DNA of 64,000 bases, taken from the NCBI GenBank assembly GCA_028023455.1, contig JAQFVV010006271.1, positions 4,926,366 through 4,990,365 of the forward strand, given 5' to 3'. This document shows positions 10,423-24,765 of the stretch, one piece after another; positions within the stretch are counted from its first letter, which is position 1; each line of letters starts with the position of its first letter. A program made the translations under genes and the position numbers. The notes below the pieces were generated by a model. It saw only the letters and a program-made list of their open reading frames with translations. It was not told the origin of the DNA and searched no databases. The stretch comes from Epiperipatus broadwayi. Lineage: Eukaryota; Onychophora; Udeonychophora; Euonychophora; Peripatidae.

Positions 10423-11000
10423 TCAATATACTAGTCTCTTGGTAGGTAGGAAATGGTTTCTATCTACCTTTACCATCTGTTCATCATTTATAAATGGAAT
10501 ATCTATCCAAACTTTTTTATTTTCTAATAATTCATAATGAGACTTAAAACAATTTTTTTTAAAATATATAATAGCAATATATACCATATTATAATTATAT
10601 CCAATATTTAACAAATCATTAGTAAATTTATTCAAATTAAAAATTCTATCAGATAAATATTTACAAAGCCTTTCATTCATAAACAAAAAAAAAAAAAACA
10701 TTTCGAAGCTGACAATTTATGTGATATTGGAACATATGAATCACATGGAATATATTGTCTTTTTTCAATATCATTAACAACCATACAATATTCCAATTTA
10801 CAATTATTTTTATCAATTCTTAGATCCAAATATTTAATTGACCTATTTTCATCCATTGATCTACTTCACATTAATTTTTCCAATTTATTTAACTCAAAAT
10901 ATAACATTCAGCTAGCTCTTCTATATATAAACACACTATCAACATATCTATAATAAACCTTAATATCCTGTTTAAAATTAACATTCTTTAAAATCGTATA
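10423..11000 (-). pseudogene. PLE RT fragment (PLE4), second lineage
   Basis: Minus strand: YYRYVDSVF (motif C with the second Asp lost), IKYLDLRIDKNNCKLEY, YIPCDSYVPISHKLSA, then NERLCKYLS and LLNIGYNYN in the frame ending at 10423, followed by WIDIPFI. The same order of motifs appears in the PLE fragment at 63-64 kb, so both are relics of one PLE lineage distinct from PLE1. No GIY-YIG domain is visible here. Several stops and a poly-A slippage run at about 10685 break it. Confidence 0.65.
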
Positions 11001-11047
11001 CCGTATTCATATGTTGAGACAACAAAATTACAAATCTACTTTTAGAA

Positions 11048-13320
11048 TATTAACATGTGGAAACTATTAAATTTTGTATAAATCCATCTACCAAAAATCC
11101 AATTTTCAGTTATCAAATATAAGTTTAAGAAGAAACAAATGGGGGCAAATGTAAAAAAAAAAAATACAGCAACTATAGTTATTTGAGACTTAGGCAATTT
11201 ATATGGTTTCATTGCACATTTACATGATTATCATTATTTTTTTACCTTTTTCTCTTATTAGTAACTTATATATAATTCAAAAACTTAGCATACATATGTG
11301 ATATATAATAATTCCTTTTTTTTTTTTTTTTAAAAAATAATTTTAAAAATGAAGAGAAATCAATACAAATTCATTTATTTATTAACTAATAGGTTTTTCA
11401 AAATAGAATAATATTTTTTTTACAAATTTAGATTAGTTAAAAAAGTACAAATCAGAATTTAATTATAAGTCTCACTAAAGCAAAATAATTGCCATTTGCT
11501 TCTTTTTGACAAATAAGTCTGTAATATCCCAATCTTATCAAGGGAAAAGAAAAACTGATTTTATAACATATTTAGTTTTCTTTTTTAAATCTTATTTTAG
11601 TTCTTTTTTTAAAAAAAAATACATATCATTTTGGTTAGAAGGAGAAAAAATGTTATCAAAATGAATAATGGATTGTTCACATTAAATCTTATAGTACATC
11701 TTATGTTTTGATTTAAATGGTTTGCATAAATTGCCAATTGAGGAAAGACCAATAGATCAAATTATGGACAAGGAACAAGATTAATGAAGCTAATAGTCAA
11801 AAATGAACAGAAACATGTTCAAATAAAAGAACACATCACAGAAAACAAACCTGTTGAATTAACACAACAAAATTATAATGAATTAAAACTAGTGGAAGTA
11901 ATTAAAAGCCGATAAGAATTGCTGAAACTAAACATCAATGTTCATGAGGATAAGTTCGATGGCTCACATCTAAAGTCATATGGATCATCAGAAGATGATA
12001 TACTATATCAAGTATCACCTATAATCTCACAGTGGATAAACAGCTGTAAATAAAAATAGAGCAAACTTTACTTTATCCCCAAAATGAAGTGGAATCACTG
12101 TTAATGCAAAAGCTAAACAAAGATTGTCCTCTAATGCTGATTAATATATTAGATAAAAAACTCCACTGCAGTCAAACATAAAATTTGTGTTGTATGCAGA
12201 TGTATCATATTTCTTCAGAATTATGCCCAACAAGAATTTTAATGATTGTTAAATTTACTTACAACTAAAAAGAAAAACAAACACAATCTCCCACATCAAT
12301 TGCTTTTTTTCCACAGTTTCTAGGAAACAAAAATCACTTATATAATTATTAAACTACATCAAAATAATCTGATTTTATTGGTAAATGACTGAATAAACAT
12401 TTTATAAAATGCCTAATAGACAATCAAAAATAACTTTCAATAAGTACAAACATTTTTGTTGACCTTTTCCACTAATAAGTTAAAGAATTTGAAGTCAACA
12501 ATCTATTATTCATTTCAATAAAAATATTTTTTTTCTTGTAAATAAAATGATATGTAAATTTAGTGTTAAAAAATAACTAAAGTATGAGTCAAAAAAGATA
12601 CTAAGTTTTGAATATTAAAAAATCATTTTTTTCTATTAAACAGAAGGAGCTATTAATTCATTCAAATCCTAGAATTGCCACTATACTTTGTGAATAAAAA
12701 AGACACTACTAACCCTTAGCTAGATATAATCTGAAACACTTTTGAATAATATTTTAATAATTCCAGCTCAAATGAAGAATGTATGCTTATTTAAAAGACA
12801 GCTACAAATTACAAGACTGTATTACCATCATAAACAAACTTTCAATATTTGTTATAAAATAAATAAATATAAATTATTTTGTTTTGGTGAGTCTTGTATT
12901 TTAATTTAACTATTCTTTATTTGTAAATCACACTTGTTCTCTGCATATTATTTTGAAGAAAATATTCTTTTTTTAAAAAAAAAAAAAAATAAACTTGTAA
13001 TAATTTATCTTTACTTGTTAAAATTATTTTTAAAAATAAAAAAGACATATATCACATGTGTCTGCTAATTTTATGAATTTTATATAAGATATTAATAACA
13101 GGAAAAAGTAAAAAAATAATGATAATCATATAAATGCAATGCACACATATAAAATATCATGTCTCAAATAACTATAGTTAATAATGTAATTATTTACATT
13201 AGTCTTATTCACTTATAGATAAACATATATTTGATTACTGAAAATTGGATTTTATGTTGATAGGTTTGTATATATGCAATTGTTTGTACAATGTTTAATA
13301 GTTTACATATCACATTTATA
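11048..13320. mobile_element. Long inverted-repeat element with decayed interior
   Basis: The segment from about 11048 to 11500 is the diverged reverse complement of about 12850-13320. Shared landmarks include AACTATAGTTATTTGAGAC, CATGATTATCATTATTTTTT (approximate in one arm) and AATCCAATTTTCAGT. The arms are about 450 bp and the interior about 1.35 kb. Part of the interior reads like a decayed coding frame. It could be a DNA transposon with long terminal inverted repeats, or two inverted copies of an unknown repeat. No target duplication was identified. Confidence 0.5.
11720..12185 (+). pseudogene. Coding-like decayed frame, family unknown
   Basis: The frame through NEQKHVQIKEHITENKPVEL, then after one stop KLNINVHEDKFDGSHLKSYG and DDILYQVSPIISQWI, has very few stops for such AT-rich DNA. 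A shifted frame then reads QNEVESLLMQKLNKDCPLML. I do not recognise the family. It lies between the arms of the inverted repeat, so a transposon-encoded protein is the simplest guess. Confidence 0.35.
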
Positions 13321-14009
13321 ACAGAGAATCAATTTAATGAGTTAGGGTTCAATCTCAGTATAAATTATAGTTGTATTAAATTAGGCTTAGAACTAAAATA
13401 TCACTGCTAATAATTATAGTATAGAAATTTTATTCACTTAGGGTAGGGCCAAATAATTATCCCTTTATAATTATTATTATTATTATATGTAGTTATTTTT
13501 AGGATTAGAATATAAAAACGTTTATGATTATTGTGATAAAGATATCATTGATGTCTACCCCATATAGAGTACATGCAGGTGTAAGTTTTATGTGATATGG
13601 GAGTCAATGAATTTTTGTATTTATGGCTTTATACATGTATAGAATTATGATTAAGTTGATTGAAGAAAGGGTTAAAGGTATGCCAAATGTGTTATACTAT
13701 CTATGAATGTGTTAATAATATGATGTATAAAGAAATTGGTATATAGTCATAAAAAGTCAGGGATCATATTTTTTTTGAAAATGAGCAATAAAGTACAAAC
13801 TTTCAGCAAAATGATTCATTTCCTTAGTAAAGAATAAATGCATTAATAAGAATAGGTAGAAAAATATATTTATATTTTGAAGAATTTTTGGCATTAATCT
13901 ATCTAATTCAATCTGAAAAAACAGTATTTAAACAATTATTTTGAAAAATCCGTAAAAATCTGTAACATTCATACATAAAAATGATTTAAAGTAAGTAAAA
14001 GATAGTCAA
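13321..14009. other. AT-rich interval, nothing recognised
   Basis: No domain-bearing frame, repeat or RNA gene seen. Confidence 0.5.
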
Positions 14010-14080
14010 ACGTTGGTGGTCTAGTGGTTAGCATACCTGCCTTCCAAGCAGCTGACCCAGGTTCGCTTCCCTGTCAACGT
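14010..14080 (+). pseudogene. tRNA-Gly(UCC)-like element, degenerate
   Basis: 71 nt with acceptor ACGTTGG/TCAACGT fully paired (one G-U), A-box GTGGTTAGCA, anticodon loop CTTCCAA (UCC), anticodon stem 4 of 5 pairs and B-box GGTTCGCTTCC. The T stem has two mismatches and the conserved A of the T loop is C, so a pseudogene or SINE head is likelier than a functional gene. Its flanks (TAGTCAA upstream, an A-rich tail after CATGAA downstream) resemble those of the tRNA-like element at 10201. Confidence 0.65.
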
Positions 14081-14746
14081 ATTTGGCACATGAATAAAAA
14101 AGGAAATAAAAGATATGATAAATTTTGTTTTGGTACACTATTTGTAGAGCATAAAAAAAATAATCAAAATCAAAAATATAGTTTTTTATTATTTTGATCT
14201 TCCAACAAATTACAATTTTGTAAATTTAATTTGTTATGACAAAGGTTTCATTATTAAAAAAATATTCAATTCGTAATTCAAAGAAATATTTTTATTAAAA
14301 TAACTTGTTGATAACATTTTAATTTTTATATCGGACTTAAATATTTTATATAAATTTTGGTCTTTTATTATATTATATATTACTTACCTGCACTGATAAT
14401 CTTCTGGAATTGATATTGAATATGAAACAATCACCAATCTTGTAAGAAAAGATTAGCTAGTATATTTCGACATTTTAAAAACCAAGAAGAAATTAATAAT
14501 AATAAAGTATTTGTCTGTTAACTGCAGTTAAATAATTTAACCCAGTCAAAACGCGTCTAAAACTATATTTTTAAGTAAAAATAAATTTTATTTTAAGTAC
14601 TGAGTTGATCTCAAAAATTTATGATACCATAATGTTTGTCACAAATAACTTATATGTGTCTGCAAAAAGACAGTTTGAATAATGCTGCAAGCATACAATA
14701 AATTTAACTAACAAGATAGTGAACTTATATAGTCGATTACAGATAA
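14081..14746. other. AT-rich interval, nothing recognised
   Basis: No supported feature beyond the A-rich tail of the tRNA-like element. Confidence 0.5.
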
Positions 14747-17660
14747 ATGACCTATATTTTTTTTAGAAAAATTGACATCCTTTCTCTTGATCCAGCTGAG
14801 TGTTGGTTTGTTTTCACTCATATTTTTTTCCTATCTGATGAAATAGTATACCAGGAAAAACAAAGGACTGGCTGTACTACTCCACAAAATGGAGGTGATA
14901 CAGAAAACCTAAAAAGAAATCCATCCAACATGCTCTACAGTTCAAACAATCGTAGCACTAAAGCAGCAGTTTTACAACACACAACAGACCCTACTTGAAT
15001 ATCTGGCAACCAAGAAATCCTAATTTTATGTCTATAAACCACCTAACTTTTCCAGAGGCTGTTAGGTGGGTGCTTGGTTGCCAGAATAAATCCAAGACAC
15101 AAGCAGTGATTAAGGTAGGAGAGAACATCTATACTGGTTTTTCAATGTTAAAGCAAATGCTCATTCATGATCAGTGCAAACTGGCAGATATTGATATTCA
15201 GCATGAACAAGAGTTAAGTCATTATCCTAGAGAGATTAGTCATTGTATTTCTGGAACAGATGTTAATTCTAAATTTGACTTAATGCCAGACAGGTTGCAC
15301 CCAGATCTCCATGGTATTCCAATATTCATCTTCAAAAACCTTCAAGCCTTTGCTTTACCAATAATCCTAAATATGGTGAACTTCCTAGCTCTCTACATGC
15401 TGTTAACTGATGGGCTTTATCTGACAAATATGGTGCCATTTCTCAAGAAAGGGATAATTCCTTCCTTTCTTGAGAATCTATGTCTGATATCCATAATGCA
15501 ATTGATAATAAAAATCATAGAACCCATAATCGAGGATAAACTCCTGGATAAGATTTTGTCACATTTATAGATATTCCAATTTTCCTAAAAAGAGCATCTA
15601 CTACAGAGGCAAGTTAATAGCTGCAAGAAGGCATAGAAGATCCAAACCAATTGGCATGCAGCTGAACATTGTGGGGGCATTTGACTATGTCAATATCTCA
15701 TTTCTTGGTCAGATGCTGGGCAAACTGGACATTCCTGCTGGAATTATTAACTCTTCTCTGGTTTGCTTCAAATAAACACATTCATGATTTTAACTTGCTG
15801 TAATTCTGATAGTTTTTACACTATTGTAGTGAATTTAAGCTTATTTTAAAGCTTAAAAAGTACCGTAAGATGCTGATGACTCTTTAATTATTTTACAAGT
15901 AAAAAGTCAATAATATAAGCATTCAAAGCTACAACAAAGACAGAAACCCAATCTTTGTAAATTCTGATTGGTTGGATAGCATTTATGACAATCCTGATTG
16001 GTTGGTTAGTATTTCTGGCAATGGGGAAAGGTCTGTCAATAATTTTTACTACTCCAACTTCTGTTTGACTTTAAAAATAAAAAATAATGTCTTACAATGT
16101 TTTTTTTTTATTATTTTACTTACATATTATCAATTATTTTTATAAAATATACTGAAAATATAGTTATTTTAGAAAATAGTTAATAATTTAATATAAATTA
16201 TTTACTTTTACACAAATGTAAATTGAGAAAGAAAATCATTGGTGTAAGCAGCATTTTGTAATCAGTTATAAACATTATTTTGAAATTATTCACTATAAAA
16301 TATTTTTATAATTATAAACAGAAATTTATTTTGAAAAAACTTTCGTCACTTTCATATTCTGCCAAATTATTAATTTGCTTCTTGCAAATGAAACTAAAAT
16401 GAAAATAATATTAAAAGATGAATATATATTTTACTGCTGATTCTGTAATTGACAATCAAAAATTTAGAGTTTTAACTCACTCATCCAAACAGAATATTAT
16501 GCATTGGAATATTATTTCAATATTCTGAAGAATATGCAGATTTCTATATCATTGAATGAAAAATTATCTAATTTTTTCACCTCAACTAAATCTAGCACTC
16601 TGGGCTCTCCACTGAGTGCCCTCTTATTTATTTTATATGTTAACTTCTTCATAAAATCCTTTGAACATAATCTTCCTGGAGTCTTCATCCTCCGTATTAA
16701 AAAGTACATACATCTTTTACAATGGATGATCTGGCAGTGTTTTAACCATCCCATAATTACATCCTTGGGCTCATAAAATTAATGTCACAATTTTATAGCA
16801 TATAAGGATTTTTCTTCAATTTGGAGAAGTCAGTGGCATGGAGATTGTTCTCAGTTGACAACATCCTTTGGCCCTTCACAGTTAAACCCGTCAAATTTCT
16901 TGGCCTTGTTTTTAACCTCTCACCTTTGGCATTGATGGGGGAGATTCAAAACTCAATAATGACAGCTTCTAATAAAACCATTGGTTCTTTGAGAAAAGTA
17001 TACCCCTCCTTATATGCCAAGATGACTCTCCTTAACATATTGTTATTCCTCAGGATCGCTTTCTTTATGCCTTTGTAAAATTCACTGAGAAATTCATTTG
17101 TGGCAGCAACTCAATTTGTTCTTGCCTCCTGTGTCAAGGCAGAACTGTAATGATTAGTTTCTGGAAGATGCAGATCCCTACCAAATTGAATAGCCTGAAT
17201 CTAAATTTGCTACAGGTATTTTGACTCCAGTGTGCCTTCAATCTGTTTTTTAGACTTAACAATATAATTCCAAAAAATCTTCTTCCTAATTGGTGTGTTG
17301 TCCACAGTTCCTTCCCCTAGAGGGAATTGTTGGCTCATTGAATTATTAACTGAAATTACCAAAGTGAATTTAGTTCCAAATCAGGTTTAGATACTGGGAG
17401 GCTTATAACCTCATTTATGATTCAATCAATGTCAATAAATTCAACTCTTAATATAACCATATTTCAGCTCTCAAAAAATTAAAAGGGTAGTGCCTGGAGC
17501 CAAAATACTTTGATAATTTGATGTACTTCCCACAGGTAGCTTTTTGATTAAAAACAGAGGACACACGTTGATTGATGATAAGTGTTCTTTATGCAATATT
17601 GAAGAAGAGACTAGTGGACACATTTTTAACAGATGCATTAAACTAAATGATTTCAAAACT
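14747..17660 (+). pseudogene. Non-LTR retrotransposon RT relic with C-terminal CCHC
   Basis: Ordered LINE RT landmarks occur across several frames. The longest frame (14995-15570) has LMPDRLHPDLHGIP, TDGLYLTNMVPFLKKG and a degenerate ENLCLIS, then KIIEPIIEDKLL (fingers). GKLIAARRHRRSKPIGMQLN and VGAFDYVN form motif A (15610-15700). STKSSTLGSPLSALLFILYV is motif B (16590-16650). VKFLGLVFN follows (16880-16920). A C-terminal zinc finger of the form C-x2-C-x8-H-x4-C is at about 17584-17637. The catalytic YADD was not found. About 0.7 kb of unrelated-looking DNA (15780-16440) interrupts the RT. The clade is uncertain (CR1/Jockey-like at best). Confidence 0.7.
15961..16022 (+). repeat. Imperfect two-unit tandem repeat inside the LINE interruption
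   Basis: Two ~30-bp units share TGATTGGTTGG-TAGTATTT-TG/ACAAT with several substitutions. Confidence 0.5.
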
Positions 17661-20051
<2,391 letters not shown>

Positions 20052-23000
20052 ACCATTTTTACAGCACAATATGAAAATAATGATACAATTATAAAAGTAG
20101 ACAGAAAGACTATTCCATACCATGGTGATTCTGACTGTCCTAAGTATCATAAATGCATTACTAACTATGCAATGCCTTATTGCAATCATGTGCCCTAAAC
20201 CCTGTAATTTTAATAAAGCTTTACAAGATTAAATGTATTTATTTTAACTTATTTTTATATATGTATTCTACTACTTTATTTATTAATTAAGTGATGATTG
20301 AATTTATTTTTAAATGAGAGCAGAAAAGTAAGTTAAATTTACTCTATAACAAAATTCACCCTATTCACACACATACATACATGTGCACCTACACATCACC
20401 ATATATATATATATATATATTATAACGAGCACAGACGTTCGTTACATTGTTTTTTTTTTATATTTATTAAACATGAAAGTAAATTAAAAAGTTCGCATTT
20501 AAAAAGTTTCTTTAAGAATTAAAAAGTGAAATTAAATATCATCTTAAACTCGTATATATTAAATCGCACAGATAATGCAAAATTATTAAAATAAAACTTT
20601 ATTAAAGAAAAAGTATTTTAAAACTAAATTTTAAAAAGATTTGGAGATAAAATTATATCTTTAAATTTATCTTTAAATATATCTTTGATTTGAAAAACCG
20701 GTTAATTAATCAGAAATGGAAATGATTGTTAATTAGTTAAATGTAAACCAGCCTTGGGCATTTAAATGTAAAAACATCGGTCAGATAGGAAAACAATAGA
20801 AACAAATAGCCAATGAAAGAAATCCATCGGGAAATTGGACCTCAGTGAAAGGATCATCACATCAATCCTTCGAATACGTATAAAAGGAAAATTTAGAAAT
20901 TATTAATTAGTGATTGGAAATTGATAATTACGATGTGAGAGATATGTGTTAGTGCGGAAGTGAAGGGATTGAAAAAGACGCACGATTCAATCCTTTCAGT
21001 TTTGCTAGGAAAGAAGGACAAATGAACTATCGTTTTATATATTGAGGACTAGTTAAAGCAAAAATCTCCGGATGGATAAATAAATTGGGCTTCAGAATAT
21101 TAACCTCTTTAGGATGGCATGGGAATTCACGTTCATGGCAAGCAACAGATAAAGTTGGACATTTTAAAAATCGTAAGAACTTTATATTCACTTGAAACAA
21201 TAAGAACTCTAAATTTTAAAACTTTTTAGTAAATAATGCAATAGAATCCTATCTGACCAAACTAAATTCTTTATTAATAGTGTTATTTGATGTATTTTTT
21301 TCTTATTTATGTAAAATCATTTCCATTTATTTATTTTTTATTCTTTAAGTTTTTATCAAGATTTTTTTGTTTTTCGTTAAATTAATTATATAAATGTTAA
21401 ATTTAAGTCGGACATGAATCGCTGTATAGATTTGTAAAGTTATATTAGGGGAGGGTAATCTTAGGTTATTTGTTTCGTTGTTAAATTGGGTCAATGGATT
21501 GGATATATTGATTTAGTTAGTAGATGTAGTCGGAGATTCGCTACTGGCAGAATCGTTTATATATACGCCGCACTCACCCGTTTGCCTATGAAAGGAATTA
21601 TAAGACGGAGAATGCAGTTCCTTTCTATGAAGTTTTTTTTTTATTGTTCTTCTCATTAGATAGATGTCATATTCCTATCTGATGAGGGTCAACGCCCTCT
21701 CTTAATCTTTTTCGTGCTGTCGTATTCTGTATTACATTGAATACATCGATGTATCAGATGAATTGATGCCAGTTTGACTGCGAATTTTAGCCTAAGGTTA
21801 AGTAGGGATAGAATATTTTATTTTCAAATGCAAATCTATGTAGTCTATTTATACTTGACCCTAAATAAAAATGCATTAAATTTAAGTTGTTTATAGATGC
21901 TTGCATGGATTGGTTATCGGTTAAGTATGTTTTGGGTTTTCATATTTGATCAAAATATATAGACATTCGATAAATAATGATACCTTACGGTGAGTATCTA
22001 AAATGTATTTATTCGGATGTCTTTTAAGTTATTGGTGACAATGCAAGTATCTTATGGTGAATACTATTGGGTTACGTATAAATTTCCCTCAGCAATTGTC
22101 AGTAATCAATAATTTTGTATTTTGATCGTTTATGTTTATTTTGAAATGTTTTTGACCATGAAATCTATGTAACCGATCTGTATTCAACATTATAAACAAG
22201 CTTTCATAAATTTATATGTGCGAACTTAATTAAAATGTAAAATTATAATATAATAGTAATTAAATGTAAATTAAAGTAAAGTTAAAAATAATGTTAAATG
22301 TTAAAATGTAAACTGATACTAAAACAATTTTAAATCTTATATATATATATGTGCGTAAATAAATTTTTGTATGTTAATTACTGGCAGTGGCTTATTTTAT
22401 TCTTTTTTTTATATATACTCTTAGATTATCTTATTAAATCTCTGCTATTTCACTGAGCTAGTGACATGGGCTAACGACCGGAATCAAAATTAAAAAAAAA
22501 AAAAAATTTTTTTTTTGACTTACGTATCTGCCTACTTTATAAATTTTTCTAGGTTCAAATGCCTAGATGGCGCCCTGTAGTGCAGTTTACGTGAAGTCTC
22601 CTTCTCCGGATCGTTACAATATATATATATTGTAACCCTTGATTTCTTACGTAAAGGAACTAATGATTGGGAAATAAATAGTAGGATTAGTTTTTTTAAC
22701 TATATTCGAGTAAAAAAAATTTTTTTAAGTTCAAGAAAAAGTTAAAAAGCTTTATTTAGAGTGGCCAATAACTGTGTGGCTTAAATTTAATATATTTAGA
22801 GAGAGATCTGTTCGTATTTATTTAAAATTATAGCATATCATTGTGTAGAGGGAAGGGAAATTGACTATTGCGTGCACTATAATATATTAAAGATGTTGAT
22901 TATATATATAATTAGAAAGGTCTTTCTGAATCATAATATTTATGAATAAAAATGTTAGGACAAATTAAAATTGAACTTGTTATAGATATCATTAGTTTGA

Positions 23001-24765
23001 CACTTCTTTTCATGAGAATAGGTTTAAAATTTTAGAAAATCAGGAAAGATATTTGGTACTAATATGAATAAAAGATGTTTTGTAATAATATAAATATGAA
23101 CAAGCAGTTCACTATGTAGCATTGCATGTGCATGCGTATGTGCGTGTATGATGCATATATAGATTTTTTTCTTCGTGGAAATTTACACAACATACTCTAG
23201 ACTATTTGATAATATAATGCAAAACAAATTTATTTGTATGGGTTTCACAGGAATTTATTATTGTCTTCAGTTCTAAATTTGATTTAAGTTATAAAGTAGA
23301 AATTTATATAATATCAGTTTTATAAAATACCTGCAATTCTCTTTATTTTTTTTTTATTTCTTACAGATCAAAGTGGTGTAAAATGTGTTGAGGAAGAAAA
23401 AATATATGTAATCAGAGCTAAAAACAATAAACTAAAGCCAACATTTAACAAATGGTGTCAAAGGTTGTCTTAAGAGAGAGAATTGGGAGATTAGAAGAAT
23501 CAAAACAAAAAACAGATGGGTAGCCTTTTATTTTATAAAAGCTAGTGCAAATGAAGAAAGGGGGTGCATTTTTTGCTAATTCAATATCTGATCGTTTTCT
23601 TTGACTGTTTTCTCTCAGACAGCAATGGACTTAACCTATTAAGATGTGTGTATATATTACTTAAGATAAATGTCTAAAAAAAAAAAAATAGTGTACAAAT
23701 CTCTCTCCAAAATCAATTATGGCAAAATTAGTTTACAACAAAAAATTCTGTACGCAATACCATAATCTTCATATTTGGCTTTTAAAATTTCGTTTAAAAG
23801 AAGACACCTCAGGAACAATATTTTATCGATGGCTTAATAAATTAAAACTCCAAGGAAAATTAAACTTTGATATAAAGTTAGATAAATATTCATCATTCTT
23901 ATTAGTATTTTTTTTTATTGTGACTTCAGTAAAAATATATGTGGAAAAAGTGCATCTAGAACACAATTTTGTTTGAATTTTTTTTCTCTTAAAAGAAACT
24001 AAAAAATGAAGCTTAAAGAAATAAAGTTATGGGTTAAAATGTGAAACCAAGCATTTGGATTCGAATCTGGGAAGAAAAGTATTTAAAATGTGAAAATAAT
24101 CTGTAGGACTAATTTTCAACAGTTTTGATTATCACAATTAATGTAACTACATCTTGAATGAAAAGAATTTCATGTGCATATATAATCATTAGTGTAACAT
24201 AGATATAATGTGTTTTCCAAGGCAGTGAACTGAAAAATGGTAATTGATGTTTATGAACGATACATACATGTTTTCTGTCAAATTGACTTTGACTGTACAA
24301 AATATTCAGACTTAGATTCGAGGGAAGCCAAACGAAGGAGATAATGCATAATGTTTAATTGTTTATTTATTTTGCTTTTATGTATATGTTCATTAGTATG
24401 TTTAATAGATATTTAACAAACATTGGAATTTTAACAACAACAACAAAAAGAAGTGATTTTGATCTATTATAAACTATTGAAAAAAATTTTAAGGTATAAT
24501 AATGAGGAAGCATAAATGCTTATACATTTTTCATATGAAAAAAAAAGAAAATATTTTTTATCATTTTATATGCCTATTATTAGATATGTGAAAAGTATTT
24601 GAATAGTTGTTGTTCTGCCTGAACATGTAGATGTGATCTGCATAAACATAAAATCTCAGATGAATGTTGCTGTTGCTGGACTTTGAAATTAATATAGTTC
24701 ACGAGTTTTGTTTATGATTGGTCAAAACTTTGTCATTTTGCATCAAGATTATAATCACGCTGTGT
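20052..24765. other. Non-coding interval, possible unidentified repeat at 20.4-22.6 kb
   Basis: The part from about 20425 to 22615 has a less extreme base composition than its surroundings, a TATA-like TACGTATAAAAGG at about 20876, an (AT)n tract on its left and the palindrome GTTACAATATATATATATTG on its right. It could be an LTR or other repeat, but I found no second copy. From 22.6 to 24.77 kb nothing convincing is seen except a polypyrimidine-AG at about 23340-23366 followed by a short open frame. Confidence 0.35.
22613..22637. repeat. Palindromic AT tract GTTACA-(AT)n-TGTAAC
   Basis: GTTACA and TGTAAC flank a short AT run. The same ACAAT-(AT)n-ATTGTA arrangement occurs at about 43355-43382. 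Confidence 0.6.

Noticed and set aside
21679-21705. CTGATGA followed by a GAGGG/CCCTC hairpin, hammerhead-like
   Set aside because: No GAAA follows the helix and no cleavage triplet or helix I is present.
20425-22615. Possible LTR of a retrotransposon
   Set aside because: A TATA-like box and distinct composition are suggestive, but no second copy, TG...CA ends with duplication or adjacent gag-pol were found, so it is mentioned only as an unidentified interval.
24056-24072. GGATTCGAATCTGG, a B-box/T-arm-like sequence
   Set aside because: No anticodon or D arm can be folded upstream.
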